From Owenia fusiformis (lineage: Eukaryota; Annelida; Polychaeta; Sabellida; Oweniidae): DNA of 64,000 bases. How positions within the stretch are numbered: position 1 is the first letter of the stretch; each line of letters starts with the position of its first letter. Below the pieces are notes generated by a model that had not been told where the DNA came from, did no database searches, and worked only from the letters and a program-made list of their open reading frames with translations. Location of the stretch: the NCBI GenBank assembly GCA_903813345.2, contig CAIIXF020000012.1:17243520-17307519 (forward strand), in the 5' to 3' direction. The translations under genes were made by a program, and so were the position numbers. Of this stretch, positions 1 through 11,079 are shown one piece after another.

Positions 1-338
1 AAAATAACGTTTAACTCACAGATATTTTGAAGCCATTTCCACAATGTTGAAATTCAACCATCCATCGATGTTTTGCTGAATATTAAAATAATGTCAGATC
101 AATACGGTCTATGAACGTCATTATTGACGTCACGTTTTGAGGTGATTTCTAATCGAAAAAAACGTTTCGACAACGTTAAATTTTAACGTTAACAATACGT
201 CGGAAATGAACCGACTTAGTGAGAACACAAAGTTTTTGTCATGTTTTTTTCCATCAACAAATATTTTGATATTAAAAGCCTGTTTTGACAACGTTGAATG
301 TGGAACTTTGAAAGTTGGTAACCCTGCTAGGAATGTTA

Positions 339-360
339 GGTACCCGGTCGACCGGGTACC
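339..360. repeat. perfect 22-bp palindrome
   Basis: The bases from GGTACCC to GGGTACC read the same on both strands and are centred on GTCGAC. A further CCCGGT follows at once. It lies just inside the predicted intron of the minus-strand UPF0489-like gene. No function is evident; it could be a transposon end or a cruciform-prone site. Confidence 0.8.
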
Positions 361-404
361 CGGTCACCCGGTTTTTTACACAAACCCATAGTAATATGGC
401 CTAC

Positions 405-741
405 CTTCATGGTGTTCCTCTACTACGACAACCTTAACTTTATCTGGTTCCTGTTTATACCAAGGTGACTTCTCAGTCTCTTCAGCTAACAAGCCTTTTG
501 TATTCGTACTGCCAAATAATCCATTGTTCACCCTTGGTTCTTTAGACACTTTGGACTGAACGTTTCCTTCGTATAGTTTCGATGGGTTTCTAATAGACGC
601 CTGGGACTGCTGGTTGAAGTTAGGATCTTTCTTCGAGCCTTGGTTGAAGTACATAAACACGAGAAGTCCGACTGAGCATAATATGAATAATATATATTTC
701 AGTCGCATACGTTGTATTCCTCTAAATACAGCCATTATCAC
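405..741 (-). CDS. first coding exon of a type II membrane UPF0489-like protein (partial)
   Basis: The minus-strand frame opens with ATG at 741 (a second in-frame ATG at 708 would start MRLKYILF). It has a basic residue cluster and then one hydrophobic segment of about 17 residues (YILFILCSVGLLVFMYF), as in a type II membrane anchor. A polar, Asn/Gln/Lys-rich stem follows. It ends in KVVVVEEHHE, which resembles the start of the UPF0489 (C5orf22-like) domain, where an EEHHE motif followed by a Leu-Pro-Tyr-type segment is typical. Reading on gives a stop after about nine residues. However, a GTAGGC splice donor follows base 405 with intron phase 1, so I end the exon there. The rest of the gene would lie left of the window. 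The family call rests on one short motif and is tentative; the membrane anchor is clear. Confidence 0.55.
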
Positions 742-1467
742 GATTGTGTTTCTTGTAAGGTTTGTCGTCTATTGAGTTAGAGACCAGGCCACTCGTGCAT
801 GTTTCGTTTTTCCAGAAAAAATTTAAAAAGTTGATCGAATTTTCAAATTTTCTTTCAATTTGGCTGAAAGGCCTTTGTTCCGAGAACAATAAATGATGAG
901 TATAGCTGGTTGAACGTATTGCAATGTTGTTTATGCATCCTTTTATCGACAACACTTTGCGTTTGGTCCTTTTATTTGTAAACTAGGTACGATTCCTAGA
1001 AATACAACAATTTACTTCCGCCTAAGAATCACGACGACCCCAATATCAAATTGCGGTAGAAAACCGAACGCACCTTGTGATTGATTTAGCGTTCGTGCTT
1101 AGATATCTATCGTAACTCATGGAATGAAATTTTCGTTTGATACTGGTAGTTATTATGTAGGCTAGCTTAAATGATTTAATCAGAATCCAATACGTATTCA
1201 TACTGCAAATGTTCTATTCGTATGATGCTATCTAGTTCAACAAGTTAAACCTAGTCTGGGCCTTATTTCTTATCTGACCTAGTCTATATCAGCCGGCCCG
1301 CCGGTTTAACGTCCGTGCCTATTCGGCCCCTTGATGTAAAACATTTAATGGTGGCCTATGGCAGCGCATGGAATTTTAATGCTCGTTAATAACTGATAGT
1401 GAGAATTTGCAACAAATAAAAGCATAGCACGGAAGTTAATCACGGCAACAATAACATTCAGATGGCT
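742..1467. other. no gene recognised
   Basis: This is upstream of the minus-strand exon and should hold its promoter. I see no convincing TATA box, conserved exon or repeat. Confidence 0.5.
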
Positions 1468-1628
1468 TTGTATAAAATACCTCCTACCTCATACCCACCT
1501 ACCCAACTCAGTGGGACATGATACAGTCATTGAAGGGTTCAATTTGAAAGATTTTTAAATCTTGAAATAGCTCTGATTATTAACATTTCTACAATTCCGG
1601 CTTTATTATATGACTAGACGGATGACAT
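1468..1628 (+). repeat. copy 1 of a ~165-bp interspersed repeat
   Basis: It runs from TTGTATAAAATACCTCC to GACTAGACGGATGACA. A near-complete inverted copy lies at about 13,640-13,795 and a 5' partial copy at about 13,362-13,460. The three share GATACAGTC, the ATCTTxxAAATCTT block and the CCGGCT segment. The family looks like a short non-autonomous element; I see no clear target duplication. Confidence 0.75.
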
Positions 1629-1669
1629 GGTTGGCTTACCCACCCAAAGTATGCACGCGTTGTTTACGG

Positions 1670-1915
1670 ATGTATAGGCGTTAATCTACGCTCGTGCAAA
1701 TGTAAAATTACGCCCGTGCAGACGTAAAATTAGGCCTGTGTAGGCGTAAATTACGCCCGTGAAGAAGTAAATTCTACGGGCGTTCAAACAACATTTACAG
1801 GCGTAAAACTTACGGCGTTAAAATGATTAATTACGGGCGTTAAGACGATTATTTTACACGCGTTGAAAAACATCTTCACACCTGTCGAATTTATTTTCAG
1901 CGCCGTAAATTATGA
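1670..1915. repeat. degenerate ACGCCCGTG / TTACGGGCG repeats
   Basis: About ten imperfect copies of a 20-26-bp motif of the type GTAAAATTACGCCCGTGxAGxC occur here. They run forward in the left half and inverted (TTACGGGCGTT) in the right half, so the block can fold on itself. No coding potential is visible. Confidence 0.6.
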
Positions 1916-1999
1916 ACCAATAAGCACCTTGCTTACACAATGATTCAATGCATCCTTGCTAAAAGAGCAACAGCCAAGATCCTTGCGCAAGTAAACAAT

Positions 2000-3860
2000 C
2001 AGAAGTCCGCTTACATTTTAGTATGTTGCTTTGAGGTCCTTAAATATTAGTTCAAGATTGTTAGACTTAATCCCCCCTATCACACCAAACTAGTTCTTAT
2101 CCGTTCTTGCCAGTCCTACGAAAATGTCGTAAAACGGGCCCAATCTGGCGTGGTCGGGAAATATGTCTAAAATAATTAGCTACTTCGTTCATAAACAGTC
2201 TTCAATACGTCCATCTCATTCGCAGTTCGTTCAGGTCGCACTACGTCGGTGTGAAACGTCGTATAACGCTTCCCTTAGTCTAGAAGGTCATCATGACCTG
2301 ATTACAGAACGGTATGGTCGGCATCGAATTTTGAATCATTTTAAAATTCTAAAATCACCTTTAGTCCATGGTATGAAATCTCTAGGACGTCTAATAAAAG
2401 GAGTTGGTAGCACACTATAGTGCAGCGATATTTGACCTTACATTAACATACCTACATATGTCACCTAATAATTTTTATTATAACTGTTCAATATATTTCC
2501 GGCTTTTAGGCTGAATTATGCCTGCCATTAAAAGAGGTAAAAAAATCACCAAAAAATAAAATCCCAATTTTTCACAATTTGGAGTACACAATGCAACAGA
2601 AAATAATACAAAATAATTTTAAATATATGATTTGGGTTTCTAAGCTATAAGTTTGAGGTTATTTTTCTTATCAATACCAAAAAATATGTAATCAGTGTGT
2701 CAACGTTTTGTATTGTTTCTCAGGTTTTAATAAGATAAATGCTACAAATGAATCACTTTTATATTGGAATGACAAATGTTTAAATTATGCTAGTTTTTCG
2801 CAAAAGGGGTCTCAATACGTTTTGAGATATGGACTTTTATTCAGCGGTGAAAATTATCAATAAAGGCGGGCCTACTGCTCTTCCTTCACTAATTGGGACT
2901 ACAGCTAAAATTCGATTTCCCGTAGTTAGATATAGCTCAGTTGCTTATAAAACAACCATCGAATTCATGAATAATTGAGAAAATTCGTTACCATTATCTT
3001 CCTAAAATTTGATTGTATCCAGCGGTAAGGTAAAAAAAAACAAACAGCCATCAGAAAACTTGATGATAACCACAAGTAACGTCGAGGAAGAATTCCAAGG
3101 CGTTCGATTGCATATGACTCTAATTGATTATTAGACATGCCCTTGGAATACATGAACATTCAAATACCTCTGTAACATTTAATTATATATAAATCTTACC
3201 TATTTGTTATTGTATTATGTTTTGTAAAACATGAACAATAATTTGCTATTAGACCCCTTGCGATTATATGGAAAAATTCTGGTAATAAACTGTTTTAAAT
3301 GGTAAGAAAACTAATATGTTCCCAATCATAAATTACCTAAATATTCCACATGATATTGGTGAATCGGCTTGGCTCATATTTGAAAAATCAAACAAAATCT
3401 GAAAAACACACTTGCATAATTACACTAATTAAACACCGACATCTACGGTAGTATATTTTTAAATTATGATAATTTATTTTTGTTCGTATGCTTAGAATAA
3501 CGGTCTGTGTCTTATAAAATGTATAAAAGTTAGAATCAAAATATTTATGTTTTTTGACCCCTTGTGATGAAAGACGATTTTCGACCCGAAAGCCGGAAGT
3601 TTTTTCAGCAAATGGTATTTTAAAAGAATCAAGACATGTACACCTTCATAAATATTGCTTCAAATGTTGCTGCGCTATAGTGTGCTACGGATCCTTCATA
3701 TTCGGAAGTCATACCATGGACTACTTCCCGTCTGAGAACGTTCATTCAGTTTGTAAATAGTCCTAAGAAAGTTGCAGCTATGTTCATTCAGTTCGCACAC
3801 AGTTTAAAACCAGTTTTGAAGAATGCAGCAGCAACTTGTTTGGTGTGATAGCTATATCAT
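2000..3860. other. no gene recognised
   Basis: Open frames here are short (85 aa or less) and lack recognisable domains, signal peptides or paired splice sites. I leave them unannotated. A run of AT-rich sequence fills most of the interval. Confidence 0.5.
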
Positions 3861-3865
3861 GTGAT

Positions 3866-3914
3866 AGAGGATGAGTTGTCCAGGGGATGAGTTGTCCATG
3901 GGATGAGTTGTCCG
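3866..3914. repeat. three tandem copies of a 16-17-bp unit
   Basis: GGATGAGTTGTCCA(G/T)GG recurs three times in direct tandem, the last copy diverging after GTCC. It is a minisatellite-like block with no associated gene. Confidence 0.8.
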
Positions 3915-4850
3915 TAAGTCGATGGTTAGGCGTGTTGGTGACGTTTTAAAAACCATTTGCTATACTGAAAGTCGATTCTCATATGAGTGTTACATTATAT
4001 TCAACAATTTTAACATTTCCAAAGCGAGGTAATTTTCTAAAAGAACTTAATGAAATCTAGGAAAATTTCCCAAATCATATCATACTGTATATCGTTGGTC
4101 TATCTCCAATGGTCACGATTTTACGGCCATTTACAAAACATCCTCCAAATGCCGAAACGTGCCAAACTCACCTGATTTTATCTGTGATATATTCTGTAGG
4201 AATGTCTACACTAGCAACCCTAGAAACATCGAAAAAAGAGATAATGAGAGTCAATTATTCAAGATAAATGTGCTCGTGTAGTGGGGGGGGGGAGGCTGTA
4301 GTGAACCACTATTCCCGTAATAGGTCCAACTTAGACTCCAGACATAATAATAGCATTTTATTCTAACAAAGTTTTAAGAAAACTCCTTGGTTCAAATGAT
4401 ATACGACCCTTTACAAAAGGTTGTAATAACAATTTCTCATTTAGAGATGAATAACACCTACATTTTGTTTTTGAAACCTTAATGTATACAAAATCTACCT
4501 CTAGAGTCTATATTGCATGATATGACATTTATAAATTTGTTTTGCCTCTGACATTTCCCCTTCCAACGCTCCAGAGCACATGTCTTAAGATACAGACCCT
4601 AAGAGATACAGTGTTAATAGTTTATGTCTTTAATTATTCTTCAAGTATATAAATCACATATGCAGTGAAATGGTTTGGTCTAAAATTAAGATAATAAGAA
4701 TAAGCTTACTCATACTTAGTGAACTAATCACAATTTAAAAATGCTTGAATAGTGAGTTAACATTTTGAGATTTAGTATTTAGGAAACAAGAATGGATCTG
4801 CATCTTTAAGTATTTAACAGGTGGACTATTTATGATGTCGTTAAACCTTT
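3915..4850. other. intergenic, upstream of the collagen-like gene
   Basis: No exon recognised. A G9 run sits near 4,282. Otherwise this is ordinary AT-rich upstream sequence. Confidence 0.45.
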
Positions 4851-4854
4851 TTAG

Positions 4855-4860
4855 TATAAA
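4855..4860 (+). promoter_or_regulatory. TATA box candidate of the collagen-like gene
   Basis: TATAAA lies 87 bp before the chosen ATG. This places a start site near 4,885 and leaves a short 5' UTR. AT-rich context lowers confidence. Confidence 0.45.
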
Positions 4861-4941
4861 AATATAATAATTTCACTCAAAAATATTCGCCATTTGCAAG
4901 CATATTGGAATTTAAAGAGTGTAAACAAAGTACACTCAACT

Positions 4942-6352
4942 ATGTTCCCTTTCTCAAGCATACATGCTATATGGATGGGAATAACTCTGCTAAGCATTTC
5001 GGAATTCTACTCTACTGATGTTGTGGCAATCCCAACTGATGATGCCTTTAAACAACTAAGTGAAACAGTAAATGAACTGGCAAGCACTGTGAAAGAACAG
5101 CAACGAGATAATGATGATCAAGCTTCAGAAATCAAAGCTTTGGAAAGAACTGTTATCAGATTGGAGCTTCTTGTTGAACAGTTGGAAGAAAAATGTGATG
5201 AAAAGTGTAAGAGTATTAAAGGTGAACCTGGCGAACAAGGTGAGGCTGGTGAAACTGGTAAACCTGGTCTCCGTGGAAAACGTGGATTTTCAGGGAAGAG
5301 GGGGGCACCGGGAAAACCAGGAATAAAGGGTGATACAGGCTTAAATGGTACAAATGGCAGTCAAGGGCCAATTGGGATTCAAGGTGCAATCGGTCCTTCT
5401 GGGGCAAAAGGTGATCTGGGGCCTACTGGTCTAAAAGGTGATCAAGGGCCAACTGGCCCTACTGGTGCAAAAGGTGATCGGGGGCCAATTGGCCCTACTG
5501 GGCCAACTGGTGCAAAAGGTGATCGGGGGCCAATTGGTCCTACTGGTCCAACAGGAGATCAAGGTCTAACCGGTGCAAAAGGTGATCGAGGGCCAATTGG
5601 TCCTACTGGTCCAAAAGGTGATCAAGGACCAACTGGTGCAAAAGGTGATCGAGGGCCAAAAGGTGCAAAAGGTGATCGAGGGCTTATTGGTCTTACTGGG
5701 CAAACTGGTCCTACTGGCCCAACTGGTTCAAAAGGTGATCGAGGGCTTATTGGTCCTACTGGGCGAACTGGTGCAAAAGGTGATCGAGGGCCAATTGGTC
5801 CTACTGGTGCAACAGGTGATCAAGGGCCGATTGGTCATACTGGGCCAGCTGGTGCAAAAGGTGTAAAAGGTGATCGAGGGCCAACTGGTCCTACTGGGCC
5901 AACTGGTGCAAAAGGTGATCGAGGGCCAACTGGTACAAAGGGTGATCAAGGGCCAACTGGTCCTACTGGTGCAACAGGTGTTCGAGGGCCAATTGGTCAA
6001 ACTGGGCCAACTGGTCCTACTGGGCCAACTGGTGCAAAAGGTGTAAAGGGTGATCGAGGGCCAACTGGTGCAAAAGGTGCAAAAGGTGATCGAGGGCCAA
6101 CTGGTACAAAAGGTGTAAAGGGTGATCGAGGGCCAACTGGTCCTACTGGGCCAACTGGTGCAAAAGGTGTAAAAGGTGATCGAGGTCTTACTGGTCTAAA
6201 AGGTAATAGAGGGCCTATTGGGCCAGCTGGTGCAAAAGGCGATCGAGGACCAACAGGTCCTACTGGGCCACCTGGTGCAAAAGGTGATCGAGGGCCAACT
6301 GGTGCAAAAGGTGAAAAGGGTCAAAAAGGTGAAAAAGGAAACAGTGCAGACA
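4942..6352 (+). CDS. exon 1: signal peptide, coiled coil and collagen-like domain of a secreted collagen-TSP1 protein
   Basis: First of three coding exons (4942-6352, 7244-7402, 10077-10303; 598 aa in all). I start at the ATG at 4942; the open frame continues upstream but only through a TTG. Residues 1-29 look like a signal peptide (hydrophobic [10 protein letters not shown], then VVA). Residues ~35-88 form heptads typical of a trimerising coiled coil, followed by CDEKC, which could link chains by disulfides. Residues 94-465 are 124 unbroken Gly-X-Y triplets dominated by GPT, GAK and GDR. Proline is common at X but rare at Y, where threonine or lysine prevails. The exon ends at A|gtaagt in phase 1, matching the next exon. 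Product: a short-chain, secreted, probably trimeric collagen-like protein. The DNA repeats have almost uniform codons (GGT, CCT, ACT), a sign of recent internal expansion. Confidence 0.9.
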
Positions 6353-6554
6353 GTAAGTTTATATTTAGACTACTATTTCACCCAACACACAAACAATACC
6401 TGATAAATGCTAAAACAAATAAACAAAATTATGCTTTTGGAAAATTACTAACAACTTAAGGTTAAATTTTACTTTTTTCGACCTCAGTAGGTCTTTTGTA
6501 ATTAGGCTGACCTAAAATTGAATCCAAAGACTCAATTTAAAAAATCAACTTCTC

Positions 6555-6625
6555 TGACCTTTCGAAGGTCACTGAAGGTCAATTGAAGGCCAAGGGTCAA
6601 ATCCGAGGTCAGATCCGGACTCCTG
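6555..6625 (+). promoter_or_regulatory. cluster of AGGTCA half-sites in intron 1
   Basis: The stretch holds TGACCT-N5-AGGTCA (everted) and then AGGTCA-CTGA-AGGTCA (direct repeat with 4-bp spacing), with further GGTCA cores to about 6,603. These match the half-site of nuclear receptors. It may instead be a simple-sequence repeat around GGTCA. Sequence match only. Confidence 0.3.
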
Positions 6626-6737
6626 GGAACTGACCTAAATAAAAAATATTTTCCCTCCTATTTCAGCCCAGGTTTCTAGGAGGAGCATATAGTAGGTAGT
6701 TGAAAGCTAGTTGGAAGTAGGAGAAAAATGCTTTGAA

Positions 6738-6935
6738 AGAATAATAAATGAATAAAGAATAAAGAAAAGCTACAAAAGCTATAGGAGGCCCTTTCTTGAG
6801 GGTCTCCTAATAAATAAAGAATAATGAAAAGCTACAAAAGCTACAGGAGGCCCTTTCTTGAGGGCCTCCTAATAAATAAAGAATAAAGAAAAGCTACAAA
6901 AGCTATAGGAGGCCCTTTCTTGAGGGCCTCCTAAT
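6738..6935. repeat. tandem repeat, three 62-bp units each with a hairpin
   Basis: The unit reads AATAAATAAAGAATAAxGAAAAGCTACAAAAGCTA... and then a stem AGGAGGCCCT-loop-AGGGCCTCCT. The hairpin segment occurs three times at 62-bp spacing; the first copy has one stem mismatch (GGGTCTCC). It lies in intron 1 of the collagen-TSP1 gene. Confidence 0.9.
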
Positions 6936-7243
6936 AAATGAGTAGGGACAAGTACCTAGCTTCAAGCTCAAAGAAAGGGTTTGTATTCAGACCTGAATAC
7001 CATTATTCATAATCATCTGCTGTGATGTGACCATCAATAGACTTTCAACCTTTTTCAATTCTAAGAGGCAATGCTTATTAAATTTTAATAACAGAAAAGA
7101 AGATTAAAATCAAAGTTTATTTATGGTCAGATGTCACTATGAAATATATTTTCGGGTAATTTAGTATTAGACTATGTTACAATAAGACACTGACCAACTA
7201 ATATGATCCCAGAATGCCACAACTATATTTACATGCTCCCCAG

Positions 7244-7402
7244 ATTGCCAATGGACACCATGGTCTGTATGGAGTGTTGGACGATGTAGTAAAACATGTG
7301 GAGGGGGAACACGTACTAAAAGAAGAACCAGAAGATACACACACTGTGTGTCTGGTACTGCCACAGAAACGGAGACCGAGTCGTGTAACACGGCACCATG
7401 TA
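7244..7402 (+). CDS. exon 2: first thrombospondin type 1 repeat
   Basis: A CCCCAG acceptor and a TA|GTAAGC donor bound a 159-bp phase 1-1 exon, the usual form of a TSP1 module. The encoded residues begin NCQWTPWSVWSVG, carrying the Trp ladder, then CSKTCGGGTRTKRR with the CSxTCGGG core and Arg-rich strand. They end with C...C and NTAPC, so six cysteines are present. Phase matches the collagen exon upstream and the TSP1 exon downstream. In the finished protein this domain follows the triple helix and probably binds glycans or matrix partners. Known TSP1 repeats use the stacked Trp and Arg residues in this way; for this protein that is inference. Confidence 0.88.
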
Positions 7403-7639
7403 GTAAGCACATAGAGGTTGTTTACTGGGAGGGATTCAAGATGGGTTTTATTCCAAGGGACAATATGAAATATATATCATATTGTCATGAGGAATAAACC
7501 CATATTTAATCCCGATCACTAAATAAGCTTTTTATCACATATCACAAATTCCCGGGAGGTGGATACCATTTTCGTGAGCGGGATTGGGTCCTTTTCGAGA
7601 CGAGAAGAGCTTATTTGTCTGTTGATGTCAGCTTATAAA

Positions 7640-7985
7640 ATTTGAACCAAATCCGTCCACTGGTATTTGAGTTATTAAAGATTACGTTTTTACGATAAAT
7701 GGCGGCCATTTTAGCAGCAATCTTGAAAATGTCTGCGTGAGCAAAGCTCCTTTGTCCTTAGGCATAAGGCTGTAAATTTGAATCAAATCCGTCAATCAAT
7801 ATTTGAGTTATCAAAGGTTACATTTTAACGAAAATGGCGGTCATTTTGAATTAAGTGACCATTTTGAAAACATTTTCTCGAACAGAAGTCCTACAACCAT
7901 TAATTGGTACAAGCCTAACAAATTTGAATTAAATCCGTCTATTAGTATTTGAGTTATCATCCGGACGAACGGACGGACATCTTGT
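7640..7985. repeat. three imperfect ~120-bp repeats with AAATGGCGGCCATTTT core
   Basis: Within intron 2, phrases such as AATTTGAAxxAAATCCGTC, TATTTGAGTTATxAAAG and AAxATGGCGGxCATTTT recur two to three times. The last copy ends in ACGAACGGACGGACATCTTG. This resembles dispersed repeats common in invertebrate genomes; the family is not identified. Confidence 0.6.
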
Positions 7986-7999
7986 AATATATAAATACA

Positions 8000-10070
8000 C
8001 TACCCCAGATGTTTTGTTTAAGAGCAATAGAAACATACAAGGAATTTTCAGTCACTAAATAGGCAAAACAGCCAAAAATGACACCGATTTATTTATTCAG
8101 ACTAATCTAATAAGCCAATTTTCTATTTGTAAAGTGTGGACATGGCATTAAAGCCTATAAATTAGGTTAATTTCATTAAAAACTAGGTTATGGAGGTCAA
8201 AAATAAATAAAATTTCATTTCATATTAAACCAATCACTGTAGACCTTACAGAATAGTAGCACGTCATCATTTAGTCTAGTCCTTCGTTTGTTTTTCTTTG
8301 ATACGGTTAGAATGGTAACTGGTCAACTCAACCTTATCTAAATATCTATAAAAACAATGATGTATGTACCTTTCATTATGATATTGATGAATTAAGAAAG
8401 AATTGGAGAAAAATTAGAGAAATGTCAATGAAATGTTAAATAATTTTCCGAATTTGTAGATTGTAAAACTTATAACTGAATTGATTCTAAAATATTAAAT
8501 TATATTGGTTTTATCTGAGAGAAGTTTATGCTCAACACTTTTGTTTTAACAATTTAAAATTTTTATGAATATGACATTTATTCATAATATTCATATATAT
8601 GAATATGATACTTGATTAATATAGTTTAACAGAATCAATCTAGCCTTATTAAAGGGGCAATAAGGACTGTAGAGAGAAAATTCGAAATTTTTTATTTTTT
8701 CTGAGCTATCAGGTCAATATTTGGCTTAATACCTTCTTTGACATACCTATTTTCATAAAATGTATGTATAAACTATCAATTTCAGCATTAAGAAGTGTAA
8801 ATTCAATTCAAAGCTTCTATAAAGGGAGTCCCACTTATAGATTTTTAAGATCCACCATGTTTCAAGAGGAATATCAGCTGAAATAATGTTCATCCAGAGG
8901 ATTTCTTTGTAGATAATGAAAATATATGTTAGTCTTGATGAAATATCCAAACCTAAATATATTTTGACACTTGTCGATGATCGTTGAATGGCCCCCCTGC
9001 ACTATTTGTAGCACCTTTAATAGTGCTATTCATGATGTATTCATATATTTCACCCTTCATATTTGTAATTTGGCATGTTTTTCAATTTTCATTATCTTAC
9101 TTATTTGTCAGGTGTCATAAACAATCAAATTGGGATTTTATGATCCATTTCAAATGTTACTCTTCCTTCTGATCTATTTGTGACAGAAATGTGTTTCTTC
9201 TGAAGTCAGATTTTAGATCAAGACTGCACAAACAATGGTTTATCCCAGCCTATCACTTACCATTTTACATTTAATAATCAAGATTTTAACGTACAAAGTG
9301 TTACACTATGACTATGTCCAGTGTATAAATCATTATACATGTAATTAGCATGTATGCATGATAAGCAATGGTGTCCAATATATTAGAAGAGATCTTAAAG
9401 TTCCTTTAAGGTGGGATGGCATTGAAGACCTATTTTGGAAAATTACAAATTTTGGCTGAAAACAATGGACTGCGTGAGTTTTGCGTATGGGAAAATAACA
9501 TGGGATATGTTGTTTTCAACTTTATGGCATTTTAATACCATTCTGACTTTTGACAAAGTGCAGAAAATAAATTTCATATGGTTGAAATGAGAAAATAAAC
9601 AATGATTTTTCAGACAGGTGGGTTGATAATTTTAGCATCCTGAATACTGGTTACATGACTTACTTAAAGAAAACATATTATTTTTATAAATAATGATAAA
9701 TTCATGATTAGAATAAAGGCATACGATACCATACCTAGTATTTCATTGAATTAATAGACTTGAAACACTTGTATTTGAATTGTGTATAGGCTTTATTTTA
9801 TTTTGGCCTGATGAGGCAGACATCAATCAGTATTAATTGATGGAAACAGAAGACACATAAATTGTATAAAATGCGTACAAGCAGTAAGTTTTTGCTTCAG
9901 CGTCGTCTCATCTGAACTTTCTTTAAGAAATGCTAAGAAATTGGGATTTGTTCAGCGCTTTTAAAAATCTTGGTTCTGACTGAAACACCGGGGTAAGCAT
10001 TATTGAAGTCAAGGATTTCTTCATAAATCTTTGCATAAAATAACATGAACAAAACCAAAATATTTTACTA
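8000..10070. other. intron 2 of the collagen-TSP1 gene, nothing else recognised
   Basis: AT-rich intron. Open frames are short and unsupported. No transposon termini were found. Confidence 0.5.
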
Positions 10071-10076
10071 TTTTAG

Positions 10077-10303
10077 AGTTCTGTCAATGGGGGCCTTGGA
10101 TGCCTTATGGATCATGTAATAGAGATACATGCCAGCAGGAAATGAGAAGGGATCGGCGGTATTATGTCGATAGTTTGGGAGGTTCAACTATTTGTCCAGG
10201 ACCTTCTATAAAAACAGAATTTTGTTACGATCCAGGGGCCAGGAAAAAAAGAAGACCAATGTGTCCAAGCAGCCCATGGCCACGTTCAGATGAGCTACAA
10301 TAA
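10077..10303 (+). CDS. exon 3: second TSP1-like repeat and C-terminus
   Basis: A TTTTAG acceptor opens this last exon in the phase needed by exon 2. It encodes FCQWGPWMPYGSCNRDTC and then an RRDRRYY strand. Further cysteines follow in ICPGP and EFCYDPG, and a basic tail RKKRRP ends at TAA 10303. This second repeat is a divergent TSP1 module: it has one WxxW rather than three Trp, and lacks the CGGG core. The basic RKKRRP segment could be a furin-type cleavage or heparin-binding site (inference). A poly(A) signal lies 135 bp downstream. Confidence 0.82.
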
Positions 10304-10437
10304 CTATTATAATGGAACAAACATTTGAACTTGCAGTGCATTTACAGGTTCTGACACACTGATTCCAGTAAACATGCACCCAACTTAACAAAAACTATTT
10401 CGTGAAATCACTTATGATTATGAACATTTCGAGACAG

Positions 10438-10443
10438 AATAAA
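10438..10443 (+). terminator. poly(A) signal of the collagen-TSP1 gene
   Basis: Canonical AATAAA 135 bp after the stop codon. Another AATAAA sits near 10,703. Confidence 0.55.
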
Positions 10444-10739
10444 TAATGAGGCGATAGTGTTGTCTACTTTTGGCATAATCTACATCCATGATGTGAGTTG
10501 ACACCTGATATTACAAATTCCTTCTGAGTAGAAGTTTGATCAATAGAAATTCTTTTACAGAATTTTTTTTAGAAACCTTCTCATTATTCTCTAACATAGT
10601 TCTGTTCATATTTATATTTATGGGTTTTGAGTCAATCTGAACATTGCAAGTTCTTACAAAAGTGTTATATTAACAAACACTGATGCCCCACACAGATGTT
10701 CAATAAAAGACACAGAGTGACCAGTATCGCACCCTTGAA

Positions 10740-11010
10740 TAGAATAGACAGCTTTCGGGATGGGAAATCCATAATGGCCTCCTTAACATTAACCCAGAAT
10801 GCCCAAAACTAATCAGTTCCAAACATCCCTGAAAATTTCAAATGAATCACTGATTTGGCTGGAAACCTGTACACAAGGCTCAACAGACAAGATTTTAGGA
10901 CAGAAAATCCAAAATGGCCGCCTTAACATTTACCTAGAATGCCGAAAACCTAATCAGTTCTAAACTTTTGTATGTAGCAACATCTCTGGAATTGACTGGA
11001 ATCCTGAAGA
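10740..11010. repeat. two diverged direct repeats of ~170 bp
   Basis: AAATCCAxAATGGCCxCCTTAACATT...CxxAAAAxxTAATCAGTTC occurs at about 10,765 and again at about 10,904. Unidentified dispersed or tandem repeat just downstream of the collagen-TSP1 gene. Confidence 0.6.
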
Positions 11011-11079
11011 CAATATTAATGGGACGCCAGCCCACCCAACAATCCGGCAAACTGATAACAATATACCACCAAAGGGTGC

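Noticed and set aside
2163-2420. 85-codon plus-strand frame
   Set aside because: No domain, signal peptide, splice pairing or conservation evidence visible.
4894-4941. Earlier start of the collagen-like frame
   Set aside because: The upstream part has only a TTG start and weakens the signal peptide; ATG at 4942 fits the TATA position and the signal peptide.
5111-6403. Long secondary frames over the collagen domain on both strands
   Set aside because: They are products of the repetitive GGTxxx codon pattern in other frames.
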